64,000 bases of DNA from positions 62,001-126,000 of IMG/VR virus record IMGVR_UViG_3300037333_000013, one strand, 5' to 3'. The translations under genes and the position numbers were made by a program. Positions 18,179-26,491 of this stretch are shown here, one piece after another. Numbering within the stretch: the first letter of the stretch is position 1; the number at the start of each line of letters is the position of its first letter. The notes under the pieces were generated by a model. That model saw only the letters and a program-made list of their open reading frames with translations. It ran no database searches and had not been told where the DNA came from. This DNA is from a virus.

Positions 18179-18959
18179 TCTTTATCCTTTCGATTTCAGA
18201 CGGTAATATCGGAATCAACCTATTATATATATCATCTGGTGTCTTTCTAGATAACTCTTGAATGTAGCTATCATATGATGTCTCTTCTAAGAATAGATAA
18301 ACAATCGCTAGTTTTGATAGTGTCACTTGTATGTCTTCATCGTTAAATCTGATGTAGTTGACCTTATCAAAGTCATCTTTATTAATGTCTGATACGTTCT
18401 CTAGAAATACGTCTAGTGTTTCAAAGTCACAGTGTTTTACAATACGCTTCTTTATCTTCGCATATTCGATAACTCTCGATAGGTCATTGTGGTCTAACTC
18501 ATCTGTCTTTATAATAGAACGTAATAAGTCTATGGTATGCTTAGTAGCTGTGATTCCATTTAAATCAAATAGTGATACGTCTGTTTTTAGGAAGTCTGTT
18601 ACCAAATACTCAAATGATTCTGAAACAAATGTGATGCTGTCGCTGTTCTCTAGTAGTTCCTCACCAAGAGATACATCAATATCGGATAAGACAAACATAG
18701 CTTCTAAAATATCTATCTTTGTACGCATTGTATTGTCTACTTTAATATCATAATATGACAGCAGTATATCCAAGTGCCTACTATAAATATCTAATACTTC
18801 TGTGTTAATAGATGTCCCACCATACACGTCTTCTAACAGTGTTTCAAACTCTTCTAGATGGTCTTCATACTCATACTCTAGAAACAGTGATTCGATATTA
18901 TCGAATAGCGGGTAGGATAACTCATTAATTAAGTTTAATCGCAATAACTCGTCTAACAT
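18171..18959 (-). CDS. Hypothetical acidic helical protein, 262 aa
   Basis: A strongly acidic, Leu/Ile/Asp-rich, all-helical-looking protein. It overlaps the beta-prime fragment start by eight bases, so it is first in that operon and may be made with the polymerase subunit. AAAAGGAG precedes the ATG. Family not recognised. Confidence 0.6.
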   Translation of the reverse strand: MLDELLRLNLINELSYPLFDNIESLFLEYEYEDHLEEFETLLEDVYGGTSINTEVLDIYSRHLDILLSYYDIKVDNTMRTKIDILEAMFVLSDIDVSLGEELLENSDSITFVSESFEYLVTDFLKTDVSLFDLNGITATKHTIDLLRSIIKTDELDHNDLSRVIEYAKIKKRIVKHCDFETLDVFLENVSDINKDDFDKVNYIRFNDEDIQVTLSKLAIVYLFLEETSYDSYIQELSRKTPDDIYNRLIPILPSEIERIKSE

Positions 18960-19028
18960 TATATACTCCTTTTCATTAGAAAAAATATCTCTATTTCATT
19001 ACTGTGAAATAAACACAAAAGGAATACT

Positions 19029-19526
19029 ATGGGTATTAATAGAAAGTTAAATAGAAAATCAGACATCGTCACAAAGAAGAATGATAAGAAAATCATTAAG
19101 AAGATTGCTAAGGAAGATATCGAAGAGGGCTTTGACTTTAAGCAGGGTGTAGTGGATACTATAGTTGCATCACAAGGTGTTATCGCAAAATCAAACCAGG
19201 TTCAAAGTTTTGTTGGAAACATTGTTAAGGCTGTGTCGGAACAGATGACTACTGAGAAGAATGACGAGGTAATGAGAATCTTATCAGAAAAGGTAGATAC
19301 ATTAAAAGCAATCAAAACAAAGCTATTGAGAGAAACCGGAACATTAGATGTTACGACACAGATGCTCTCTGAGCATAAGAACATCATTGATAACAATGAT
19401 GATACCACACTCGTTGAGCCACTAGAGTTATACTTTACAATGCAAGAATCTATGATTATTGTTAGTGATTTGATAGATGACGTGAACATCACTATATCGA
19501 AAGATATAGATAGCGAGGTAGCATAA
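19029..19526 (+). CDS. Hypothetical protein, 165 aa, tail-type operon
   Basis: A basic N-terminus is followed by an acidic helical body. AAAAGGAAT precedes its ATG. Its last codon overlaps the start of the 471-aa gene, so it is co-translated with it. The length and helical nature would suit a tail assembly chaperone or scaffold; this is a guess from context. Confidence 0.55.
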   Translation: MGINRKLNRKSDIVTKKNDKKIIKKIAKEDIEEGFDFKQGVVDTIVASQGVIAKSNQVQSFVGNIVKAVSEQMTTEKNDEVMRILSEKVDTLKAIKTKLLRETGTLDVTTQMLSEHKNIIDNNDDTTLVEPLELYFTMQESMIIVSDLIDDVNITISKDIDSEVA

Positions 19527-20941
19527 TGAATGAGCTTAAAAATAAGAAAGATGTAAAACCGCACCTTGAGAGTGTATACGGTAAGTTCTTCTTGCCATCT
19601 ACAACCATTGAAGAGTTTGAAAAGAGAACAGTAGAGATTGAGAATATCCCAAAAAAATATGTTGTCGCAAAACGTACAGATGATGGTCGTGTCGTTAGGA
19701 GGAAAGCCTCATGGGTTGAGAAGCGTGTCGATGATGTAGACTCTACTGAACTCTTCTGTTTTGGGTTGGAGTCTAAATACCGTGGAATGGTTTCGTCCAC
19801 ACAACACGATGGAGAGTGTGGCGGTGAGTTCAAATTAAGGAATAAGAACATCCGTGGTAAGACAGGAAAAGTACTAAAGGGTGCAGATGCAGTATTGGCT
19901 GTTAGACAATCTTTAAATCTAGACAGAGAAATGTTGATACCACTCCCTCATTCACATTTCAGTATTGAACTTAGTTCTTTCTCGCCTGCCGAAAAGATTA
20001 AGCTCAGCGAGATGATTACAGAATCGTTAACCGATTATTGTAGCCAGACGCTTGGACTTATCTTCTCTCATGACAGTGTTGTTTACTACAAGGCTATCTT
20101 CCAATACTTACGCAAGAAGATTATTTCGCACACACTTATTATACCAGAAGATAAAGACATTTTAGACTACATTGATGTAAGAGATATTACTAGTATTTTA
20201 GCATACTTGTCTGCTGTGATGCACCCTAAAGGTGTAGATACCATTGTCACTTGTAGGAATAAGATGAAAGTAGACAACGAGAACGAAAAGTTACTGTGTA
20301 CAAATACTGTAACTGGTTTACTCGATGCTAAAAATATGTTGTACATTAAAGAGCAAAACATTCCAGAAAGTGGAAAGTCATTGTTACGGAAAACAAAGTC
20401 AAACTCTATCACTATTGAAGAGATGATGAAGAGTAGAGAAGAAGCACCATACCATAACAGTAAAGAGATGAAATATGGTGATAGTCTTATTATCACTGTT
20501 GAGAGTTCATCTATCAGTAAGTACCTAGAGTCTGGTGACTCTTATATTAATAGGCTCGTTGAACTCATTGATGATGCAGTGACGCTAATAGACGACCCAG
20601 ATGAGAGAAAACGTGAAGTAAACAAGTTCTTAGCTCTTCTTGTTGTGAATAGGTACAGTCACTTCATTAGCTCTGTTGAGATAGAGAATGTTGGTATCAT
20701 TACTGACCAAGAGACTATCTTTAAAACACTTGAAGACCTGCTGGAAGAATATGAGATGGGTGTGAATCTTGTTACTGACATATCTGATAGTGTCAACACT
20801 GATAAGCTCTCATATATTGGTGTATCTGCATTCACTTGTAAGGAATGTAAGAAGACAATGAAAGAGGACGATAAGATTGAATTCGATGGAACAATTGAGT
20901 TGAATGCATTAGAGGTTTTTTCAAATCTCCGTATTATCTAG
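19526..20941 (+). CDS. Probable baseplate/tail structural protein, 471 aa before a frame break
   Basis: The middle segment reads IPLPHSHFSIELSSFSPAEK, LGLIFSHDSV and AYLSAVMHPKGVDTIVTC. It resembles a block I associate with conserved myophage tail/baseplate-hub proteins that have HSGFW, then a D..L/YPxGxxxxxxC part. Near the end is a CKECKK zinc-finger-like pair. The frame ends soon after a run of six T (20916-20921) with LRII and TAG, while the minus-one frame continues smoothly for about 180 residues. The true product may therefore be about 645 residues; see the next entry. Confidence 0.6.
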   Translation: MNELKNKKDVKPHLESVYGKFFLPSTTIEEFEKRTVEIENIPKKYVVAKRTDDGRVVRRKASWVEKRVDDVDSTELFCFGLESKYRGMVSSTQHDGECGGEFKLRNKNIRGKTGKVLKGADAVLAVRQSLNLDREMLIPLPHSHFSIELSSFSPAEKIKLSEMITESLTDYCSQTLGLIFSHDSVVYYKAIFQYLRKKIISHTLIIPEDKDILDYIDVRDITSILAYLSAVMHPKGVDTIVTCRNKMKVDNENEKLLCTNTVTGLLDAKNMLYIKEQNIPESGKSLLRKTKSNSITIEEMMKSREEAPYHNSKEMKYGDSLIITVESSSISKYLESGDSYINRLVELIDDAVTLIDDPDERKREVNKFLALLVVNRYSHFISSVEIENVGIITDQETIFKTLEDLLEEYEMGVNLVTDISDSVNTDKLSYIGVSAFTCKECKKTMKEDDKIEFDGTIELNALEVFSNLRII

Positions 20942-21459
20942 TTCGTGACGGTGAGTTTAAAGCTCACCCCATTGTTAATACGGAGTATATTAATCCAATA
21001 TTGAGTGCTATATATAGCGATGACGAACACGGAGATATCTCGATAGACTTTGAACATTATGCTATGAAACCCATTAACTCCCTACTTACTGTAAACAGGA
21101 GACTAAGTGAGATTGAACTAAAGAATCTAAAGCGGTATCTATTCTTGAGTACCTTTGAATGGAATAGAAATGACAATGGGTTCTCATCTCTTACGCCTGT
21201 ATCTGTTGTTGTAGATGAGCTTGATAATTGGCTAGATTATACATACTACGAGTATCTCGTATTATACACGAGTCTTGGTGTATGGAAACACACAAAGTAT
21301 ACACTCAATGACTTCTTATCGTTGAGCTTCAAAGAGATTCATAAGATAACTGAGTCGTGTAAGTTTATCATTGATACGGAAGAGAGAATCAAAAACACCA
21401 TGAAGAAAGATGGCGACCCTGCCTTAGGAGCACTAGAAGATGAAGAAGATTTATTGTGA
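20899..21459 (+). pseudogene. Frame-shifted C-terminal part of the 19526 gene
   Basis: This frame is open from 20899 and has no ribosome site near its only early start candidate, TTG at 21001. Joined after the T6 run it reads ...ALEVF then FKSPYYLVRDGEFKAHP, which looks like continuous protein sequence, and continues to 21459. Adding one T to the run restores one frame of about 645 codons. A canonical X XXY YYZ slippery site is not present in phase, so this could be transcriptional slippage, a real mutation or a homopolymer error. If it is a separate gene, it encodes 152 aa from TTG. Confidence 0.6.
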
Positions 21460-22039
21460 CATAGATGCATTACTGGATACTAGGTATCCAGTAATGTCTA
21501 GATTAACAGCTGACTATATAGAAGATGTGATTACACAACGTGCAAAACATATATTATTCTCCACTAAGAGTAAAGTATCACTCTTTCAAGCGAACGTGAC
21601 AGCTATCGTGAAAGACATTAATGGTTTGTATCTCTATAAAGAGAAAGAACATATTATGAATGGTGTTGCAGATGACATTGGATTAGATATTAATGTCTAT
21701 GGGTATTCACTAACTGATAATGAGAAAGAGATTGTTAAAGTACAATTTGATAGGCTCTTTCCTAATATGACTATTCATATTATTGATAATGAACCATCGT
21801 ATAAGATAATGAACCAATATTTTGGTATCGTTATGTATGATGCTTTATTCTTTCTAGAGAGGTTACAGTTTACAGATACGTTGGGAATGAATGGTGATAC
21901 TATCTTTATTACCACGATGAACACTGATTCTGTTGATGATATCAATAATGTGGTTAAGATGATTGAAGAGCGATATAAGCCTTATGTAGACTTACAAATT
22001 GTGAGTGAAGAAGCGATGAGTACAAAATCTATTATATGA
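21440..22039 (+). CDS. Hypothetical protein, 199 aa
   Basis: The ATG at 21440 follows TAGGAG and overlaps the preceding frame by 20 bp, so it belongs to the same operon. The mixed alpha/beta product begins MKKIYCDIDALL and has no motif I can name. Probably a tail or assembly factor by context. Confidence 0.6.
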   Translation: MKKIYCDIDALLDTRYPVMSRLTADYIEDVITQRAKHILFSTKSKVSLFQANVTAIVKDINGLYLYKEKEHIMNGVADDIGLDINVYGYSLTDNEKEIVKVQFDRLFPNMTIHIIDNEPSYKIMNQYFGIVMYDALFFLERLQFTDTLGMNGDTIFITTMNTDSVDDINNVVKMIEERYKPYVDLQIVSEEAMSTKSII

Positions 22040-22103
22040 TGGCGTTGCCTCAAACTTAATACAAGAGATTGTATTTGCAAATATTATCTAAAAAGGAGTA
22101 CGT

Positions 22104-23357
22104 ATGCCGTACGCAAAACTACTTAAAAAAGTGAACTCAGGAATGGACACTGAGTCAGCAGGGACTATCAACTTTTCCGTTATTGACCTAGCAACAATGG
22201 ATACCGAAAACGAAATCAGAGCATTTGACGATGCTGAGACAGCAGTGTCTCTACTAGCTAGTGCTGAACGCCTGTATGAAGTAAAAGGTTCTTTAGATAC
22301 AGAGTCTGCTAAACAGTCTGCTTCTACAACTATTGCCGTCTGCATTGCTAAAGCATGTTTACTAGACGCAGAATCTGCTGGGTATCTCGGAATTAGAGAC
22401 ACTGATACAGAGGGTGAAAAAATGGATAAAGCCAAGAACTGGCTTAAAGTAGCACGTGATAACGTGATGGTTGCTATCCAACGTATCATTGACATTGGTA
22501 AAAAATACTTCTTAAAAGTAAGTGCTTGGTTTGCAACAAACGATAAGCTTAAAAAAGATATTCTTAAGAAGCTTGATGCTAATGGCAAACACAAAGAGTA
22601 CGTAATGAAAGATGACTTAAAGAGCGATGGCGATAAATTCAAAACATTTGCAAAAGCACATCAAAGTCTTCTACGTGACCATATGCTAATTGATAAAATC
22701 AATACTAACATTATCGAGGACGTAACTGTTGGTAGCAAAACACTTACTGACCTATCTGATAAACTTGAAGCATTTGCAGGAAGTGAACCAGATGGAATGA
22801 GTTCAGATGTAGAGAAAATCTTCAATGATGATGATACTGTTAAGTCATTTGCAGGTGCTGTATGGAATAAGCTCTTTGTTGTTCTATACAATGAGTCTTA
22901 TGTAGACCCTGAAGACGAAAATGATACCGACCCTAATGCTGTATATGCTGTTGTAAAGTATGATATTGAAGATAAAGTATTTACTAATGGTGTAGATACT
23001 GCTGTTGAGGGACTACATACTTACTTTAATAAAAATAAAGCTACATTAAAGACTGAATTCTCGAAGCTTGAGAGTGCATCTAAGGTGCAGTCAAACATTG
23101 ACAAAGCAATGAAAGTCTTTGATGATGTTAAGAAAGATGCAGATAAAGAGTTTGGCAAAGACCCATCTGAAGTTGCTGATAAGCAAAAACGCATGGCTAT
23201 GATAAAGAATTCACTCATTGCTCGTTCTAAGACCGCATATGGTCTCTGTAAATACGACATCTTAAAGTACAAAACAACACTTGAGATGGCAAAATTATAC
23301 ACTGATAACTTGGTAAAGAACAAAGGTAACTCTAACACTACCCCAGAGGAAGACTAA
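22104..23357 (+). CDS. Inner-head protein with multi-site propeptide, 417 aa
   Basis: The first 105 residues hold a repeated motif: MDTES (14-18), MDTEN (32-36), LDTES (64-68), LDAES (88-92) and DTEG (101-104). It is absent from the rest. After it comes an amphipathic helix block (AIQRIIDIGKKYFLKVSAWF) that aligns by eye with the 317-aa protein downstream, including the following NDKL. In phiKZ, inner-body proteins are cut repeatedly by a herpes-type prohead protease after Glu. I infer the same here with Asp at the third position before the cut. Strong AAAAAGGAG site. Confidence 0.6.
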   Translation: MPYAKLLKKVNSGMDTESAGTINFSVIDLATMDTENEIRAFDDAETAVSLLASAERLYEVKGSLDTESAKQSASTTIAVCIAKACLLDAESAGYLGIRDTDTEGEKMDKAKNWLKVARDNVMVAIQRIIDIGKKYFLKVSAWFATNDKLKKDILKKLDANGKHKEYVMKDDLKSDGDKFKTFAKAHQSLLRDHMLIDKINTNIIEDVTVGSKTLTDLSDKLEAFAGSEPDGMSSDVEKIFNDDDTVKSFAGAVWNKLFVVLYNESYVDPEDENDTDPNAVYAVVKYDIEDKVFTNGVDTAVEGLHTYFNKNKATLKTEFSKLESASKVQSNIDKAMKVFDDVKKDADKEFGKDPSEVADKQKRMAMIKNSLIARSKTAYGLCKYDILKYKTTLEMAKLYTDNLVKNKGNSNTTPEED

Positions 23358-23368
23358 GACTCATAATC

Positions 23369-23400
23369 ATTATACCCACACCACATGGTGTGGGTATAAT
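23369..23400. terminator. Terminator palindrome
   Basis: A 15-bp perfect stem with a 2-nt loop is followed by CTTTCTT on the plus strand, 11 bases after the 417-aa gene. Confidence 0.8.
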
Positions 23401-23405
23401 CTTTC

Positions 23406-23414
23406 TTGACACTA
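23406..23414 (+). promoter_or_regulatory. Candidate promoter motif TTGACACTA
   Basis: The TTGACA core lies 18 bp before the ATG at 23433 and directly after a terminator, so a promoter is needed here. Confidence 0.45.
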
Positions 23415-23432
23415 CATAAATAAAGGATTTGT

Positions 23433-24386
23433 ATGTATAGAATAAAACTTGGTGGAGAAGATATCGATATTGAATCAGAGTTTAAACTACTAGATAAAGC
23501 AGAAGTTGCTTATGAGAAGAGAGATAACATTATCTTCTCAGACTACCTAAAAAGTATTGGTATTGATGTTGAAGGAGTTGTTGACTTTATCAAAGATATG
23601 ATTGTACGATTGAAAAAACTCTTATCTAAGATGGGAACTCAAGCAAAGAGGATATGGCTTAGAGCACTGATATTCTTCGGAGAGAATGACAAGTTACTCA
23701 GTGACCATAAATCAAAGATTTCAGGGCTGTTAGTGTTAGACATAAAGAACAAAGGTGAGGTGAAAGATGAACTAAAATCATTTGTATTAGAGCAGGCATA
23801 TGACTTTATGTCTTCTAAAGAAGTAACTGGTTCATCTACATCACTAGAAGCTGTCTTTTACAATGGTGAACACGATAGATATACACCAACGGATTTGATA
23901 AAAATTATTCCTTCCCCTGACCAGAAGTTGACAGACTATCTTGTAGGTAAATCAGATATTGGATTTGTTAGATTTCAAAAAGATAATATCTCTTTTATTG
24001 TGCGTTCAAAAGTAAGTGAGCAAGATGATGGATATATCAAACTTGTAAAGTCTCCTGTTACAAGAACAGTATACAATAAGTTAGAGAGTGATATGCTTTA
24101 TAACATCGACAACAACCGTATGCTAGAGCCACTAAGGGCATTGTTTAAATCTGTCTTATCGTACGATGACTTGAAAGAGACTATCTCAACATCGTTTAAA
24201 AAGTTATCAGATTACGAAGATATGGCTAGAAAGATTGAGAGTGATGATGATACATCTAGTAAAAAATTGAGATTAGAGTATGATACGTTAAAGGCACATA
24301 GCCTAACAACTTATGCTGGAATGCGTGCAGAGATTAGAAAGACAAAACTAGCCATTAGGCTCGGTCGTATTCTCTTTGAAGAATAA
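23433..24386 (+). CDS. Inner-head protein, paralogue of the 417-aa protein, 317 aa
   Basis: It contains IDIES (11-15) and IDVEG (44-48), then an amphipathic basic helix (FIKDMIVRLKKLLSKM) and ALIFFGENDKLL. These correspond to the helix and WFATNDKLKK in the upstream gene, and the C-termini (Thr-Tyr-Ala-Gly region with Lys/Arg helices) also look alike. I read the pair as duplicated head proteins with cleaved N-termini. It has its own promoter motif and an AAAGGATTT site. Confidence 0.55.
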   Translation: MYRIKLGGEDIDIESEFKLLDKAEVAYEKRDNIIFSDYLKSIGIDVEGVVDFIKDMIVRLKKLLSKMGTQAKRIWLRALIFFGENDKLLSDHKSKISGLLVLDIKNKGEVKDELKSFVLEQAYDFMSSKEVTGSSTSLEAVFYNGEHDRYTPTDLIKIIPSPDQKLTDYLVGKSDIGFVRFQKDNISFIVRSKVSEQDDGYIKLVKSPVTRTVYNKLESDMLYNIDNNRMLEPLRALFKSVLSYDDLKETISTSFKKLSDYEDMARKIESDDDTSSKKLRLEYDTLKAHSLTTYAGMRAEIRKTKLAIRLGRILFEE

Positions 24387-24404
24387 AAGAAAAAATAAAC
24401 AAGT

Positions 24405-24432
24405 ATACATAGTGGGATAACCCACTATGTAT
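24405..24432. terminator. Bidirectional terminator palindrome
   Basis: A 12-bp perfect stem with loop ATAA lies between convergent genes, with a CTCTTTTAT tract behind it on the plus strand. Confidence 0.75.
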
Positions 24433-24437
24433 CTCTT

Positions 24438-24992
24438 TTATATGTCTGTAAAGTCATCGTCATCTTCAACCAAAGCATTGACATAAAATGACCAAACATC
24501 AAGGACACGTTCATACCTGTCCATACCAGTGTCACTATCATCAGAATCAGCGAAGATAGCACAGTCGTTAAACTCATCAGCAACACCACCGACAAGAGAT
24601 GTATATAGAATATCATCATATTCTCCTTTATCTTTTCCAAATCCTGCAATGTCGCCACCCTCATACTCATTGTATAAGTACGGGTTACACATCACCACCT
24701 CTTGCATATATGGGTTAATATGCATATAGTTCTCTTCATCATACATTTCGATATCTGTTGTGATTTCGAATGTTTGGCGTTTTACTTCATCGATGTCGTT
24801 TAGTATAGCATCACTCTGTAAATACTGAGATACCATATTGACATTGTTCTGGAATGCTCTCCCTGCGTCTGTGAGTTCAATTCCTAAACTCATATTCACA
24901 CCATCTATATACTGACGCACCTGCGTCATATCTGGACGATATGCATTTGCAGATGACGCCGCATATGTATCATTAACCTTGATGACTCGCAT
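24438..24992 (-). CDS. Acidic hypothetical protein, 184 aa, coupled to RNA polymerase fragment
   Basis: The ATG lies 20 bp inside the 3' end of the beta-prime N-terminal gene, after GAGAGGAGAAG, so the two are co-translated. It is very acidic (ending EDDDDFTDI), Tyr/Asn-rich, with HINPYMQEVVMCNPYLYNEY. The coupling suggests a polymerase-associated factor; the family is not recognised. Confidence 0.55.
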   Translation of the reverse strand: MRVIKVNDTYAASSANAYRPDMTQVRQYIDGVNMSLGIELTDAGRAFQNNVNMVSQYLQSDAILNDIDEVKRQTFEITTDIEMYDEENYMHINPYMQEVVMCNPYLYNEYEGGDIAGFGKDKGEYDDILYTSLVGGVADEFNDCAIFADSDDSDTGMDRYERVLDVWSFYVNALVEDDDDFTDI

Positions 24993-26442
24993 GCTTCTTC
25001 TCCTCTCTAATAATGTTCGTGAGTGTCATAGATACAGTGTCTGGTATGTTTACCTTACCGAATATGGACTCTGTATTTGCAGAGACTGTCGAGACAGTGT
25101 GTTCTGGACTAAACGGTTCTAGTAAGTCTACCATATAGTTGTCTAATGGTAACTGTGCATTACATTGGTCCCCATCCACGTCAGCATTCATTAGTGGCAT
25201 CGTGAGTGGTGAGAGTGAGAAGGTATCATCTTCTATGTCTGGCTTGACTCTCGTAATTCTTAGTCGTACGATAGATGCATTGTTTTGTGCTGGATTACGG
25301 TAGAAAATACAACGTATCCCATTTTGTGCTTCAGCAATGAGTGTAAGCATTGCATCATAGACAACTTGCACAAACTCAGTCTCGGCTAAGTCTAGTAACT
25401 TATTAATATGGTTTGTTGTCATATTCATCCTGTTATACAAAAGGTTTCTGATATGCATCTCGAATAACCTACACGACGACTTATAGGGTAAGTACAACTC
25501 ATCATACTCATGTGGTCCTGGTATAGGAACAATCACAGCACGAATATTATAGTCTCCTCTTAATCCGAACAGATTCTTTCTAAACCCACCTTCCTTTTTT
25601 GCTAGGAATGTATCTGTGATGTTTATATAAGCCTTTGTTAAGAAACTAAGTACACGTCCTATCGCACGCTCTTTATAGACAACACTGTCATAATCTTTAT
25701 ACTTCATAAAGAGTAGTGCGGCATTCATAAGATATGGGATAGAACCTTGAATGTAGTTACCCAATGCGTTTGGCTCGTGTATCAGAAACTTCTTATGTGG
25801 AAACGGAATAACGTTCACGTGAATGACATTTCTTCTATTACGATATATCTCAAGAAGCAACGTAAGTTTCTCACTTTTCGCTTGTGTAGTTGTGAACATC
25901 CGTATCTTAGAGATAATATACTCGATGTTATTCACGAACCATTGATATGAACGAATAACATCTTCGTCTTTCTCAAAGATTCCTAGCACACCACGACTTG
26001 TAGACTTTACATCTGGAGAGTACTGTTTATCGCTAAACCATCTCACCATACTGAAGGTGTCGTTACCAACAACCTGTATATTTACGACTCTATCCAACTC
26101 TAGAAGAAAGAGTGGTGATATAAATTCTGGCATTCCTCCCATGCGTTTCAACCACAATACTGGCTCAAAGTTTGCAAACATATCCACTACCTCTGTATTA
26201 CAGAGTGGACAGATTGCACCCATATTTGAGAACCCACTAATGTGCTTACAAGAACACGTCGGTATGAGCGATACGACATCATCTTTAATCGTATTCTTCA
26301 CTAGGTTTGGAAGCATATCTCTATGCTCCTTGTTTAGATAATCTAAGTTGTTTAAGATTACCTTTTTATCACTCGGTATGGAGTGATATAAGATTTCAAA
26401 ATCTTCTATCTGCTCCTGAATGATGAACTCTTGTTTTGGCAT
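24973..26442 (-). CDS. RNA polymerase beta-prime, N-terminal catalytic fragment, 489 aa
   Basis: A zinc-binding motif C63-x-C65 ... C78-x2-C81 is followed by FEPVLWLKRMGGMPEFISPLF, the usual opening of beta-prime. Residues 419-425 are NADVDGD in PLMNADVDGDQCNAQLPLD, the form of the universal NADFDGDQM catalytic motif whose three Asp hold the magnesium. Phe is replaced by Val. The fragment ends soon after, so the bridge-helix part is supplied by another gene (compare 16934-18178). An early-type promoter and AAAGGAG precede it, so this piece may belong to the non-virion enzyme, though that is not settled. Confidence 0.85.
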   Translation of the reverse strand: MPKQEFIIQEQIEDFEILYHSIPSDKKVILNNLDYLNKEHRDMLPNLVKNTIKDDVVSLIPTCSCKHISGFSNMGAICPLCNTEVVDMFANFEPVLWLKRMGGMPEFISPLFLLELDRVVNIQVVGNDTFSMVRWFSDKQYSPDVKSTSRGVLGIFEKDEDVIRSYQWFVNNIEYIISKIRMFTTTQAKSEKLTLLLEIYRNRRNVIHVNVIPFPHKKFLIHEPNALGNYIQGSIPYLMNAALLFMKYKDYDSVVYKERAIGRVLSFLTKAYINITDTFLAKKEGGFRKNLFGLRGDYNIRAVIVPIPGPHEYDELYLPYKSSCRLFEMHIRNLLYNRMNMTTNHINKLLDLAETEFVQVVYDAMLTLIAEAQNGIRCIFYRNPAQNNASIVRLRITRVKPDIEDDTFSLSPLTMPLMNADVDGDQCNAQLPLDNYMVDLLEPFSPEHTVSTVSANTESIFGKVNIPDTVSMTLTNIIREEKKHASHQG

Positions 26443-26473
26443 AACATTTTCTCCTTTACGTTTGATACCATAC

Positions 26474-26484
26474 TAATAATATAT
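26474..26484 (-). promoter_or_regulatory. Early-type promoter motif before RNA polymerase gene
   Basis: The minus strand reads ATATATTATTA, 32 bp before the ATG at 26442. No terminator separates it from the upstream polymerase gene. Confidence 0.6.
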
Positions 26485-26491
26485 GGATATA

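Noticed and set aside
20909-20925. Canonical minus-one programmed frameshift site
   Set aside because: In the zero frame the heptamers around the T6 run do not fit X XXY YYZ (P-site Val or A-site Ser would mispair), so I report a frame break and not a programmed shift.
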